From: Candidatus Aerophobota bacterium
GTDB lineage: Bacteria; Aerophobota; Aerophobia; Aerophobales; B3-G15
Reading direction: 5' to 3'
DNA length: 19,795 nt
Assembly (NCBI GenBank): GCA_021163905.1
Contig: JAGGTG010000111.1
Span: 1 to 19,795, forward strand
Positions 7,056 through 14,288 of the stretch are shown here, piece by piece. A program made the position numbers and the translations under genes. Position 1 is the first letter of the stretch, and each line of letters opens with the position of its first letter. A model generated the notes under the pieces. The model did not search any database. It saw only the letters and a list, made by a program, of their open reading frames with translations, and was not told where the DNA came from.

Positions 7056-8795
7056 CTATTTTTTTCTGGAGATATCCTCCTTAATCATTTTAAGAAAATT
7101 TTCCAAAGAGATATTCTTTAAATTCTCTCCATTTCTTTTTCGCACCGTTAAAAGTTTATTTTCCGTTTCTCTTTTTCCTACAACAACCATATAGGGGATT
7201 TTTTGAAGTTGAGACTCACGGATCTTGTAACTTAACATCTCATTTCTGGAATCAAGCTCTACACGGATTCCTTCTGATTTTATCTTTTCATAGATATCTT
7301 TTGCAAAAGGTATCTCTTTATCAGTTATGGTAAGCACTCTTACCTGAACAGGTGCAAGCCAAACCGGGAATTTTCCTTCAAGATGTTCTATTAAAACCCC
7401 CAGAAATCTATCGATTGTTCCCAATACAACTCTGTGAATCATAACAACCCGTTTTTTTTCTCCCTCAGCAGATATATAGGTAAGATCAAATCTCTCGGGA
7501 AGATTAAAATCAACCTGTATAGTTGGTCCCTGCCATAATCTCCCCAGTGCATCTTCCATCTGAATATCTATTTTTGGTCCGTAAAAAGCACCTTCTCCGG
7601 GAGCTATCTCAAAATCAAGACCTTCTCTCCTTAGAGCTTCTTTAAGTGCATCTGTAGCCACCTCCCAGGATTTCTCTGAACCGATATACTTAACGGGACG
7701 TGTTGAAAGGGTAATTTTATATCCTAATTTAAAGGTGTCCATCATAAAAAGCGCAAATTTTAAAACCCCTCTTACCTCATCTATTAGTTGTGAGGGAAGG
7801 CAAAAAATATGAGCATCATCTTGTGTAAAACCTCTCAACCTTAAAAGGCCGTGAAGAACCCCGGATTCCTCCCGTCGATAAACAGTACCCAGCTCAAACA
7901 ACCTAAGGGGAAGATCCCTGTAGCTTCTCTGCTTACTCTTATAAACCATTATATGGCCAGGGCAGTTCATCGGTTTAAGAACATACTCCTGTCCCCCAAC
8001 AGAGAAAACATACATATTTTCTCGATAAAAGTCAAGATGCCCCGATACTTTCCATAGATGAGAACGGGAGATGTGAGGTGTTACAACAAATTGATAACCT
8101 CTTTTAAGGTGTTCTTCCTTTTCAAATCTCTCTATAATATCCCTTATTATTGAACCATTAGGATGATAAACAGCAAGACCAGGACCAAGATAATCCGGAT
8201 AGATATCAAAAATCCCAAGCTCTTTACCTAACTTGCGATGATCCCTCTTTTTTGCCTCCTCCAGTTGCTTAAGATATTTATCCAGCTCTTTTTTTGTAAA
8301 AAAAGAGGTTCCATATATACGGGATAACATAGGGTTACCTTCTTTTCCTCGCCAGTAAGCTCCAGCTACAGAAAGAAGGGTAAAAAATTTTACCTCACCG
8401 GTACTTTTTAAATGAGGTCCCCGGCAAAGATCCACAAACTCACCCTGACGGTAAAGGGTAACATACGAATCATCTATTTCATCAATTAGCTCTAATTTGT
8501 ACGGTTCGTTTCTTTCCTCAAATATTTCTCTTGCCTTTTCCTTGGATACCTTCTCTTTTTGGAAGGGAAGATCCTGTTTAACTATATTTTCCATTTCCTC
8601 TTTTATCCGAGAGAGATTTTTAGAGAGAAGTTCTCCATCAATATCAAAATCATAATAAAAGCCATCTTTAATTGGAGGACCTATTCCGAGTTTGGCTTGA
8701 GGAAAGATCCTTTTTACTGCCTGAGCTAAGATATGAGATGTACTATGTCTGAGAATCTCAAGTTTATCTAATTTTTCTTTCTCCAATTTTTCCAT
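7056..8795 (-). CDS. thrS: Threonyl-tRNA synthetase lacking the TGS domain
   Basis: ThrRS attaches threonine to tRNA-Thr. The 579-residue protein begins directly at the editing domain, with HSTSH (His17/His21) and LCRGPH (Cys124/His128) lining the site that deacylates Ser-tRNA-Thr. The class II catalytic core follows: the zinc-site MNCPGH, motif 2 in GTVYRREESG followed by RGFTQDDAHIF, and motif 3 near VLGTIDRFLGVLIE. The C-terminal anticodon-binding domain starts near VRVLTITDKE. Most bacterial ThrRS are about 640 residues, with a 60-residue N-terminal TGS domain. Here an in-frame TAA lies four bases before the ATG, so the domain is absent rather than missed. No strong Shine-Dalgarno is visible. 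The gene follows a terminator by about 26 nt. Confidence 0.96.
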   Translation of the reverse strand: MEKLEKEKLDKLEILRHSTSHILAQAVKRIFPQAKLGIGPPIKDGFYYDFDIDGELLSKNLSRIKEEMENIVKQDLPFQKEKVSKEKAREIFEERNEPYKLELIDEIDDSYVTLYRQGEFVDLCRGPHLKSTGEVKFFTLLSVAGAYWRGKEGNPMLSRIYGTSFFTKKELDKYLKQLEEAKKRDHRKLGKELGIFDIYPDYLGPGLAVYHPNGSIIRDIIERFEKEEHLKRGYQFVVTPHISRSHLWKVSGHLDFYRENMYVFSVGGQEYVLKPMNCPGHIMVYKSKQRSYRDLPLRLFELGTVYRREESGVLHGLLRLRGFTQDDAHIFCLPSQLIDEVRGVLKFALFMMDTFKLGYKITLSTRPVKYIGSEKSWEVATDALKEALRREGLDFEIAPGEGAFYGPKIDIQMEDALGRLWQGPTIQVDFNLPERFDLTYISAEGEKKRVVMIHRVVLGTIDRFLGVLIEHLEGKFPVWLAPVQVRVLTITDKEIPFAKDIYEKIKSEGIRVELDSRNEMLSYKIRESQLQKIPYMVVVGKRETENKLLTVRKRNGENLKNISLENFLKMIKEDISRKK

Positions 8796-8821
8796 TTTTT
8801 ACCAGATTTCCCTACTTAAAT

Positions 8822-8856
8822 AAAAAACAGTTAAACCTTTTTTGGTTTAACCTGTT
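8822..8856 (-). terminator. Intrinsic terminator after the tRNA genes
   Basis: On the minus strand an 8-bp stem (GTTAAACC/GGTTTAAC) extends past a bulged G by further A-T and C-G pairs. It closes an A6 loop and runs directly into six T residues. It ends the bactofilin-tRNA transcript 33 nt after tRNA-Val. Its T-tract is only about 26 nt before the thrS ATG, so it could also act as a partial terminator for read-through into thrS. Confidence 0.8.
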
Positions 8857-8888
8857 TACTGGAAACCTATCTATCCTGTTTTTGATAG

Positions 8889-8961
<73 letters not shown>

Positions 8962-8965
8962 ATCA

Positions 8966-9038
8966 AGGCGGCGCCCGGATTCGAACCGGGGAATAGAGGA
9001 TTTGCAATCCTCCGCCTTAACCACTTGGCTACACCGCC
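8966..9038 (-). tRNA. tRNA-Cys (anticodon GCA)
   Basis: The 73-nt cloverleaf has acceptor stem GGCGGTG/CGCCGCC (one G-U pair). The anticodon stem GAGGA/TCCTC has loop TTGCAAA giving anticodon GCA. The T-arm is CCCGG-TTCGAAT-CCGGG. The discriminator is U, the cysteine identity base. CCA is not encoded. The 5' end lies 5 nt after the bactofilin stop, so it must be processed from the bactofilin mRNA or from a promoter inside that gene. Confidence 0.98.
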
Positions 9039-9043
9039 GGGAT

Positions 9044-9448
9044 TTATATACTCTTATTTCCTTCAACCTCTCCAGGAAATCCTTCTTCCAGTTTTTCCTG
9101 TTGATTTGAAGGATTCATTCTGCACTCACCATTAAAGAAGGCACCTTCTGCGATAGTTAAATCAGAAGCTTTTACCTTTCCCTCTAAGCTCCCTGTAGAG
9201 GAGATTTCAACCTTTCCATCGCACTCAATATCTCCTACTACTTTACCGGAGATCACCACTTCAGCTGCCTTTATATTAGCATTAACCGTAGCATCCTCTC
9301 CTATTACAATGGTTCCCTCTGTTTCAATTTCTCCCTCAAACCTGCCATCTATTCTTACACTTTCCTTATCCTTCAGCACCCCCTTAAGCTCAGTTCCAGG
9401 ACCAATAAGGGTATTAGCTTTAGCTTCCCTTTTTTTCTTTTTTCTCAA
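9044..9448 (-). CDS. Bactofilin family polymer-forming protein
   Basis: Bactofilins self-assemble into nucleotide-independent beta-helical filaments that organise cell shape and local peptidoglycan remodelling. The 134-residue protein has a lysine-rich tail, the typical NTLIGPGTELKGVL start, and a repetitive beta-helix of short V-x-I-x-G units (VRIDGRFEGEIE, VVISGKVVGDIE, VEISSTGSLEGKVK, LTIAEGAFFNGECRM). A short acidic C-terminal tail ends it. The start codon is TTG, with AAGGAG eight bases upstream. It lies 20 nt after an M23 peptidase gene, a pairing seen in many bacteria where the peptidase is the partner hydrolase. Its stop is only 5 nt from tRNA-Cys. Confidence 0.93.
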   Translation of the reverse strand: MRKKKKREAKANTLIGPGTELKGVLKDKESVRIDGRFEGEIETEGTIVIGEDATVNANIKAAEVVISGKVVGDIECDGKVEISSTGSLEGKVKASDLTIAEGAFFNGECRMNPSNQQEKLEEGFPGEVEGNKSI

Positions 9449-9468
9449 AATTATGTCTCCTTATTTGT

Positions 9469-10410
9469 TCAAGAGGAACCCAATGGTTCCACCATTAAAT
9501 TAAGGGGATTTAATGTTTTCCCCTTATACCATACCTCAAAATGAACATGAGGTCCTGTACTTCGCCCACTACTTCCAACTCTGCCGATAACCTGTCCCTT
9601 TTTTACAACCTGTCCTCTTTTTACCAGTATTTTGGACATATGTCCGTAGATAGTTGAGTATCCATAGCTATTCTGGATCTCCACAACAAGCCCATAAAAC
9701 TTCTTCCAGCCAGCATAACTTACCCTCCCTTGACAGGCAGCTTTTACAGGTGTACCCCAGGGAGCTACTATATCAATAGCTCTGTGCATTTCTCTTTTAT
9801 GAGTAAAAGGATTTATACGAGGTCCATAACCTGAAGATATCCATCCCTGAACAGGAAATATATTAGGCGTACAGGCAAAAAGATCTTTTTTTGCCTGTAT
9901 TATTCCTTGAATTTTACTGAGATTTTTCTCCTGAAGTTTAGCTGTATCCTCAAGAATACTAACGTTGCTCTCTATTTTTTTTATTAAACCCAAAGAACTT
10001 ACCTTATCTCCATTTAAATCTGGATCTACAAGGAGAGTATACTTCTCCGGTCCTCCCTCACCCAGGCTCTCCTGCTTGGAAATTTCGCCACCACCAACTC
10101 CAGCCAGAGCTCTTAGCCGGGCTTCCATTTTTTTTAGTTTTTCCATGGTATCGTTGAACTGTTTCACCTTCTCTGCCAGGGAGAGAATCCTCTTCTGCTG
10201 CATCTTGGTAATCTTTTCAAGATCATTAAGATAAACCAGTTTTTCTCTCATAACTCTGTATTCATTAATAAAATAAGAAAGAGTAAAAGAGCCTATAATC
10301 AAACCTATTACAATAATTATAATGACAAATCTTGGAATAACTAATCTGTGAACCTTTCCATGTGAATCAGGAATTACAATTAAAGTGAAAAACTTTGCCT
10401 TTTTCTTCAT
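9469..10410 (-). CDS. Membrane-anchored M23 family metallopeptidase
   Basis: The 313-residue protein has a short cytosolic N-terminus, one transmembrane helix (about residues 27-49) and a coiled-coil segment (about 50-115). A linker leads to a C-terminal LytM/M23 zinc peptidase domain (about 190-305). The zinc motif reads HRAIDIVAPWGTPV, in which the usual HxGxD has Ala for Gly, together with GHMSKILVKRGQ and the HVHFEV metal pair. Such enzymes cut peptidoglycan cross-links, or activate other hydrolases when degenerate; here the metal ligands appear intact. Gene order with the downstream bactofilin suggests the two work together in cell shape. A strong GGAGGGAGG Shine-Dalgarno precedes the ATG, and a consensus promoter lies upstream. 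Confidence 0.92.
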   Translation of the reverse strand: MKKKAKFFTLIVIPDSHGKVHRLVIPRFVIIIIVIGLIIGSFTLSYFINEYRVMREKLVYLNDLEKITKMQQKRILSLAEKVKQFNDTMEKLKKMEARLRALAGVGGGEISKQESLGEGGPEKYTLLVDPDLNGDKVSSLGLIKKIESNVSILEDTAKLQEKNLSKIQGIIQAKKDLFACTPNIFPVQGWISSGYGPRINPFTHKREMHRAIDIVAPWGTPVKAACQGRVSYAGWKKFYGLVVEIQNSYGYSTIYGHMSKILVKRGQVVKKGQVIGRVGSSGRSTGPHVHFEVWYKGKTLNPLNLMVEPLGSS

Positions 10411-10455
10411 TTTCCACCTCCCTCCAAACTAACCAAGTCACCGCTTCTTCTTTTT

Positions 10456-10484
10456 AGCATACCATTTCCCGAAAAACTTGTCAA
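10456..10484 (-). promoter_or_regulatory. Sigma-70 type promoter for the M23-bactofilin-tRNA unit
   Basis: On the minus strand TTGACA (10479-10484) and TATGCT (10456-10461) are separated by exactly 17 bp. The predicted start near 10449 gives a leader of about 40 nt that ends in the strong M23 Shine-Dalgarno. Confidence 0.8.
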
Positions 10485-10517
10485 TAGAGATAACCGAATT
10501 GTAAAAGAACATTATAA

Positions 10518-10545
10518 ATTATACACTCACTTAGATTAAAAGCAA
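10518..10545 (-). promoter_or_regulatory. Possible second, upstream promoter for the M23 unit
   Basis: A perfect TATAAT (10518-10523, minus strand) lies 16 bp after a TTGCTT (10540-10545). A second overlapping TATAAT follows at 10511-10516. In an AT-rich intergenic region chance matches are likely. Confidence 0.35.
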
Positions 10546-10568
10546 GAGGAAATTGGGAGAAGGAATAA

Positions 10569-10597
10569 TTTACATTAGAAGATTGATTTGCTATAAT
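10569..10597 (+). promoter_or_regulatory. Sigma-70 type promoter of polA
   Basis: TTTACA (10569-10574) and a perfect TATAAT (10592-10597) are separated by 17 bp. The expected start near 10604 leaves a leader of only about 8 nt before the ATG, which would place the AAAGGAGAA Shine-Dalgarno at the very 5' end of the mRNA. Confidence 0.78.
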
Positions 10598-10611
10598 TTG
10601 TCAAAGGAGAA

Positions 10612-13188
10612 ATGGTGACCTCAAAAAAGAAAAAGTTAGTTCTTATTGATGGAAATGCCCTTTTATACAGGTCTTTTTATGCACTTCCCCCGCTTAAAAC
10701 TAAGCAGGGAATTCCAACAGGGGGTGTTTATGGATTCACGAGAATCCTCTTAAAACTTTTACAAACAGAAAAACCAGACTATATAGCCTGTGCTTTTGAT
10801 AAGGGAAAAAAGACCTTCAGACATCAGGAGTGGAAAGAATACAAGATTACTCGGCCAACCACACCTTCTGAGCTTTCCCAACAAATACCCATACTTAAAC
10901 AGATACTGGAGGGTTTCAGAATACCATTTTTTGAAAAGGAGGAATACGAGGCTGATGATATACTGGCAACCCTTGCCAAAAAGGGGGAAGAGGCTGGATT
11001 GGAGATAGAAATCTTCACCGGAGATAAGGATATTTTTCAGATAATTTCACCTTCTATCAAAGTTGTCCGTTTTAAAAAGGGAATATCTCAAACACAGGTA
11101 TTTGACGCCCAAAAAGTTAAAGAAGAATACGGAGTATCTCCACAACAAATAGCCGATTACTTAGCCCTTGTGGGAGATATTTCAGACAATATTCCGGGCG
11201 TTCCGGGAATTGGTCCAAAAACCGCCACTAAACTGATACAAAGATTTGGCAGTGTAGAGGGAATCCTGAATAATCTCGACAAACTACCTCCAAGAGTTGC
11301 AGAGCAAATTAAGAAAAATGACCAGCAAATAAAATTAAGTAAAAAACTTGCCCTTATAGTCTCAAGCGTTCCTCTGGAGTTTAATTTGGATAAATTAAAA
11401 ACCAAGGATCCTGATAGAGATACTCTCCTTTCTGTATTCCAAAAATTGGAGTTTAAAGAGCTAATTAAAAAGTTCAATGATAACAATGCAAAACAAAATA
11501 ATATAAATGTTAGTTTTTCCTCAGATATACAAAGTGTAATGGATAAAATCACCTCTCCTGTTATAATTCAACTTGAATCTGAAGAACCTAACTGGAAAAT
11601 TGTACTTTCTTCTGATCAAAAAGACGACATTTTTGAGGTAAATCTGGGTGAATATCCTGAGAAAAGTAGCTTTTTTAAGCCTTTGAAAGATATTTTAACT
11701 TCCGAAAAAATCAAAAAAATAGGCCACAACCTTAAAGATACAATAATCACTCTTAAAAAATGGGGAATTGATCTTAATGGAGTGGAGTTTGATACAGGTA
11801 TAGCTTCTTACCTGTTGAATTCATCATCGAGTTATTCTCTTGAAGATCTTTGCCTTGAATTCCTGGGAAAAAGGATAAATACGCCTATCCCGGCTCCATT
11901 AAAAGTTCAGCTCATAAGAGAGCTTTACCCTATTCTCAGACAACAACTTAAAAATCAGAAAGTTGAATATCTTTTTTACAAAGTTGAGATACCCTTATTA
12001 AAAGTGCTTGCTGAAATGCAACTTAGAGGAATAAAAGTTAATCCAAAAATACTCAAGGATTTCCTCCAGAAAATAAGACTAAAAAGGGGAAAAATCGAGG
12101 ATGAGATTTACAAAGAAGTGGGAGAAACATTTAACATTAACTCCCCCCAGCAATTGGGTAAAATACTGTTTGAGAGATTAAATCTACCGGTAATTAAAAG
12201 AACAAAAACCGGATATTCCACAAGTGAGGCTACCATTCAAACATTATCTATTATCAATCCTCTCTTAAAGAAAATACTTGATTACAGACATCTATTTAAA
12301 CTCGAATCCTCCTACATAAAACCACTACTTGATTTAATTAACCCTGTTACAGGAAGAATTCACACCTGTTTTAACCAGATGGTTACCTCTACGGGAAGAT
12401 TATCCTCTTCTAATCCTAACCTGCAAAACATACCAATAAGAGAAAAATCAGGACGTGAGATAAGAAAAGCTTTTGTTGCCGGGGAGGATCATCTTTTTAT
12501 CTCAGCTGATTACTCTCAAATAGAGCTTAGATTACTGGCCCACCTATCCGGTGATAAACGTCTAATAGATGCATTTTTAAAAGGAGAGGATATTCACAGA
12601 GAAACAGCAGCTGAGATTTTTAATGTCCTACCTTTGCAGGTTACCGCTCAGATGAGAAGAAAGGCAAAGGTTGTTAACTTTGGAATTATCTATGGTATAA
12701 GTCCTTTTGGCCTTGCGCAGAACCTTGGAATCTCTGAGGGAGAAGCTGAGGAATATATAGAAAGATACTTTAACCGCTACCCTGGGGTGAAACTGTATAT
12801 AGAGAAAATACTGGAAGAGGCAAGAAAAAAAGGTTATGTAACAACCATTATGGGAAGGAGAAGGTATATTTTAGAGATTAACTCCAGAAATAAAAAAAGA
12901 AGGAAATTAGCCGAGCGAATAGCAATAAACTCTCCCATCCAGGGAAGCGCAGCGGATTTAATTAAACTTGCCATGGTAAATCTTCAAAGAAGGATAAAAA
13001 AAGACAACCTACCAGGCTGGATAATCCTCCAGCTACATGATGAGCTGCTCTTAGAGGTATTAAAAGATAAAGTGGATCAACTCAGAAAAATAGTCAAGGA
13101 AGAAATGGAGAGCGCAATGAAACTATCCATCCCCCTTGTGGTGGATATAAAAATAGGTAAAAACTGGGGAGAGATGGGTGATTATTAG
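10612..13188 (+). CDS. polA: DNA polymerase I, proofreading domain degenerate
   Basis: PolA fills gaps and removes RNA primers. The 858-residue protein has a 5'-3' exonuclease domain (about 1-290, with LVLIDGNALLYRSF, EYEADDILAT, TGDKDIFQI and GDISDNIPGVPGIGPKTA). A 3'-5' exonuclease-like domain follows (about 310-470), then the polymerase domain. Motif A is ADYSQIELR (Asp633), motif B is RRKAKVVNFGIIYG, and motif C is LQLHDELLLEV (His809-Asp810-Glu811). In the 3'-5' domain the E. coli residues Asp355 and Glu357 align with Leu and Ser in PVIIQLESEE. Asp424 aligns with Thr377 in HNLKDT. Proofreading is therefore probably absent, as in Taq and Bst enzymes. The gene is monocistronic with its own promoter and convergent with the dehydrogenase gene 5 nt away. 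Confidence 0.97.
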   Translation: MVTSKKKKLVLIDGNALLYRSFYALPPLKTKQGIPTGGVYGFTRILLKLLQTEKPDYIACAFDKGKKTFRHQEWKEYKITRPTTPSELSQQIPILKQILEGFRIPFFEKEEYEADDILATLAKKGEEAGLEIEIFTGDKDIFQIISPSIKVVRFKKGISQTQVFDAQKVKEEYGVSPQQIADYLALVGDISDNIPGVPGIGPKTATKLIQRFGSVEGILNNLDKLPPRVAEQIKKNDQQIKLSKKLALIVSSVPLEFNLDKLKTKDPDRDTLLSVFQKLEFKELIKKFNDNNAKQNNINVSFSSDIQSVMDKITSPVIIQLESEEPNWKIVLSSDQKDDIFEVNLGEYPEKSSFFKPLKDILTSEKIKKIGHNLKDTIITLKKWGIDLNGVEFDTGIASYLLNSSSSYSLEDLCLEFLGKRINTPIPAPLKVQLIRELYPILRQQLKNQKVEYLFYKVEIPLLKVLAEMQLRGIKVNPKILKDFLQKIRLKRGKIEDEIYKEVGETFNINSPQQLGKILFERLNLPVIKRTKTGYSTSEATIQTLSIINPLLKKILDYRHLFKLESSYIKPLLDLINPVTGRIHTCFNQMVTSTGRLSSSNPNLQNIPIREKSGREIRKAFVAGEDHLFISADYSQIELRLLAHLSGDKRLIDAFLKGEDIHRETAAEIFNVLPLQVTAQMRRKAKVVNFGIIYGISPFGLAQNLGISEGEAEEYIERYFNRYPGVKLYIEKILEEARKKGYVTTIMGRRRYILEINSRNKKRRKLAERIAINSPIQGSAADLIKLAMVNLQRRIKKDNLPGWIILQLHDELLLEVLKDKVDQLRKIVKEEMESAMKLSIPLVVDIKIGKNWGEMGDY

Positions 13189-13193
13189 CAATA

Positions 13194-14249
13194 CTATCTT
13201 CCAGTTTTATTGCCTTCAAATACCTCGGGATTAACACAATTTTCAGGAATTTCACCTTGAAGGTATCTTGAAATATCCTCAACTAACATGTTAATACCAT
13301 TTAAAGCTGTTTTCTTTGAGGAACCACCGATATGAGGAGTTAAAACTACATTATCCAGTTTTAAAAGAGGACTATCAGGAGAAGGTGGTTCAGGATCGTA
13401 AGTATCAAGAGCAGCTCCTGCCAATTTACCATTTTTTAAAGCACTGTAAAGAGCATCATAATCCAGAAGTCCTCCTCGTGCTACATTTATAATGTAAGAG
13501 CCTGGTTGCATAAAAGAAATTTCTTTTTCCCCGATTAATTTATAATTTTCATCTGTTAATCTGGCATGAAGAGTTACTATTTGAGATTCTTTCAGCAGTG
13601 TCTTTAAATCAACTGGCCTGGCACCAGCCTCTATTATAACCTCCTCATTAACATAAGGATCATATACCACAACGCTGGCTCCTAAGGATAATAGAATTTT
13701 GCACACCTTTTTTCCGATCCTTCCAAATCCTACAATACCCACTTTTTTCCCAAATATCTCCTCTCCGCATTTTTCAAACTTGTAAAAATCTCCTCTCCAC
13801 ACACCTTCTTTAAGGTTAAAATGAGCAGGTAGTATTCTTTTCAACAAACAAAGGATCATACTTACCGTGAACTCAGCAGTAGCAACTACATTTCTACCAG
13901 GTGTATTTATAACCGGGATACCCTTTTCCGTTGCAGCCCTGATATTCACATTTACCGGTCCTCCTCGGCAACAACCTATTATCTTAAGTTTGGGAGAAGA
14001 TGAAATAACCCGGTAGGTAATAGGAGCAAGTTGAGTAACTACAATTTCAGCATCAGCTGTTACTTTTAAAACATCATCCTCCCTGCCAACGTATTCTTTT
14101 ACCTCCTCTCCAGAAATAAAAGGTTCATCTGGCCAATTAACAAAACCATATCTAAAGTCCAGGGTCTTATCTTTTCCCAGTTTTTCTCTTATAGCTTTTT
14201 CCATTAACTCATTTTTTATAAAATCATCTCCAATCAAAGCTATTATCAT
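13194..14249 (-). CDS. D-isomer-specific 2-hydroxyacid dehydrogenase (SerA-like)
   Basis: This 351-residue NAD-dependent dehydrogenase shows the Rossmann loop VGIVGFGRIGKKV (Gly174-x-Gly176-x-x-Gly179). An Asp at position 197 (VYDPY) points to NAD rather than NADP. The catalytic triad is Arg258 (NVARGG), Glu287 (DPEPP) and His306 (TPHIGG). It lacks the C-terminal ACT domain of long phosphoglycerate dehydrogenases, so SerA activity is only one option; glyoxylate, hydroxypyruvate or sugar-acid reduction are others. It lies 39 nt after an FGGY kinase gene, with AAGGGGGAAAG before the ATG. A kinase/dehydrogenase pair of this type is also known in B. subtilis as yoaC/yoaD, so a joint pathway on a hydroxylated metabolite is plausible. 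Confidence 0.88.
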   Translation of the reverse strand: MIIALIGDDFIKNELMEKAIREKLGKDKTLDFRYGFVNWPDEPFISGEEVKEYVGREDDVLKVTADAEIVVTQLAPITYRVISSSPKLKIIGCCRGGPVNVNIRAATEKGIPVINTPGRNVVATAEFTVSMILCLLKRILPAHFNLKEGVWRGDFYKFEKCGEEIFGKKVGIVGFGRIGKKVCKILLSLGASVVVYDPYVNEEVIIEAGARPVDLKTLLKESQIVTLHARLTDENYKLIGEKEISFMQPGSYIINVARGGLLDYDALYSALKNGKLAGAALDTYDPEPPSPDSPLLKLDNVVLTPHIGGSSKKTALNGINMLVEDISRYLQGEIPENCVNPEVFEGNKTGR

Positions 14250-14288
14250 CTTTCCCCCTTATTTTATATTTTTCCCGTTGTACAAAAT

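Noticed and set aside
8871..8887. CTATC/GATAG inverted repeat after tRNA-Val
   Set aside because: Only 5 bp with an 7-nt loop; expected by chance in this AT-rich spacer.
8796..8888. Possible T-box riboswitch before thrS
   Set aside because: The leader is too short and lacks the conserved T-box sequence and specifier stem; only a simple terminator is present.
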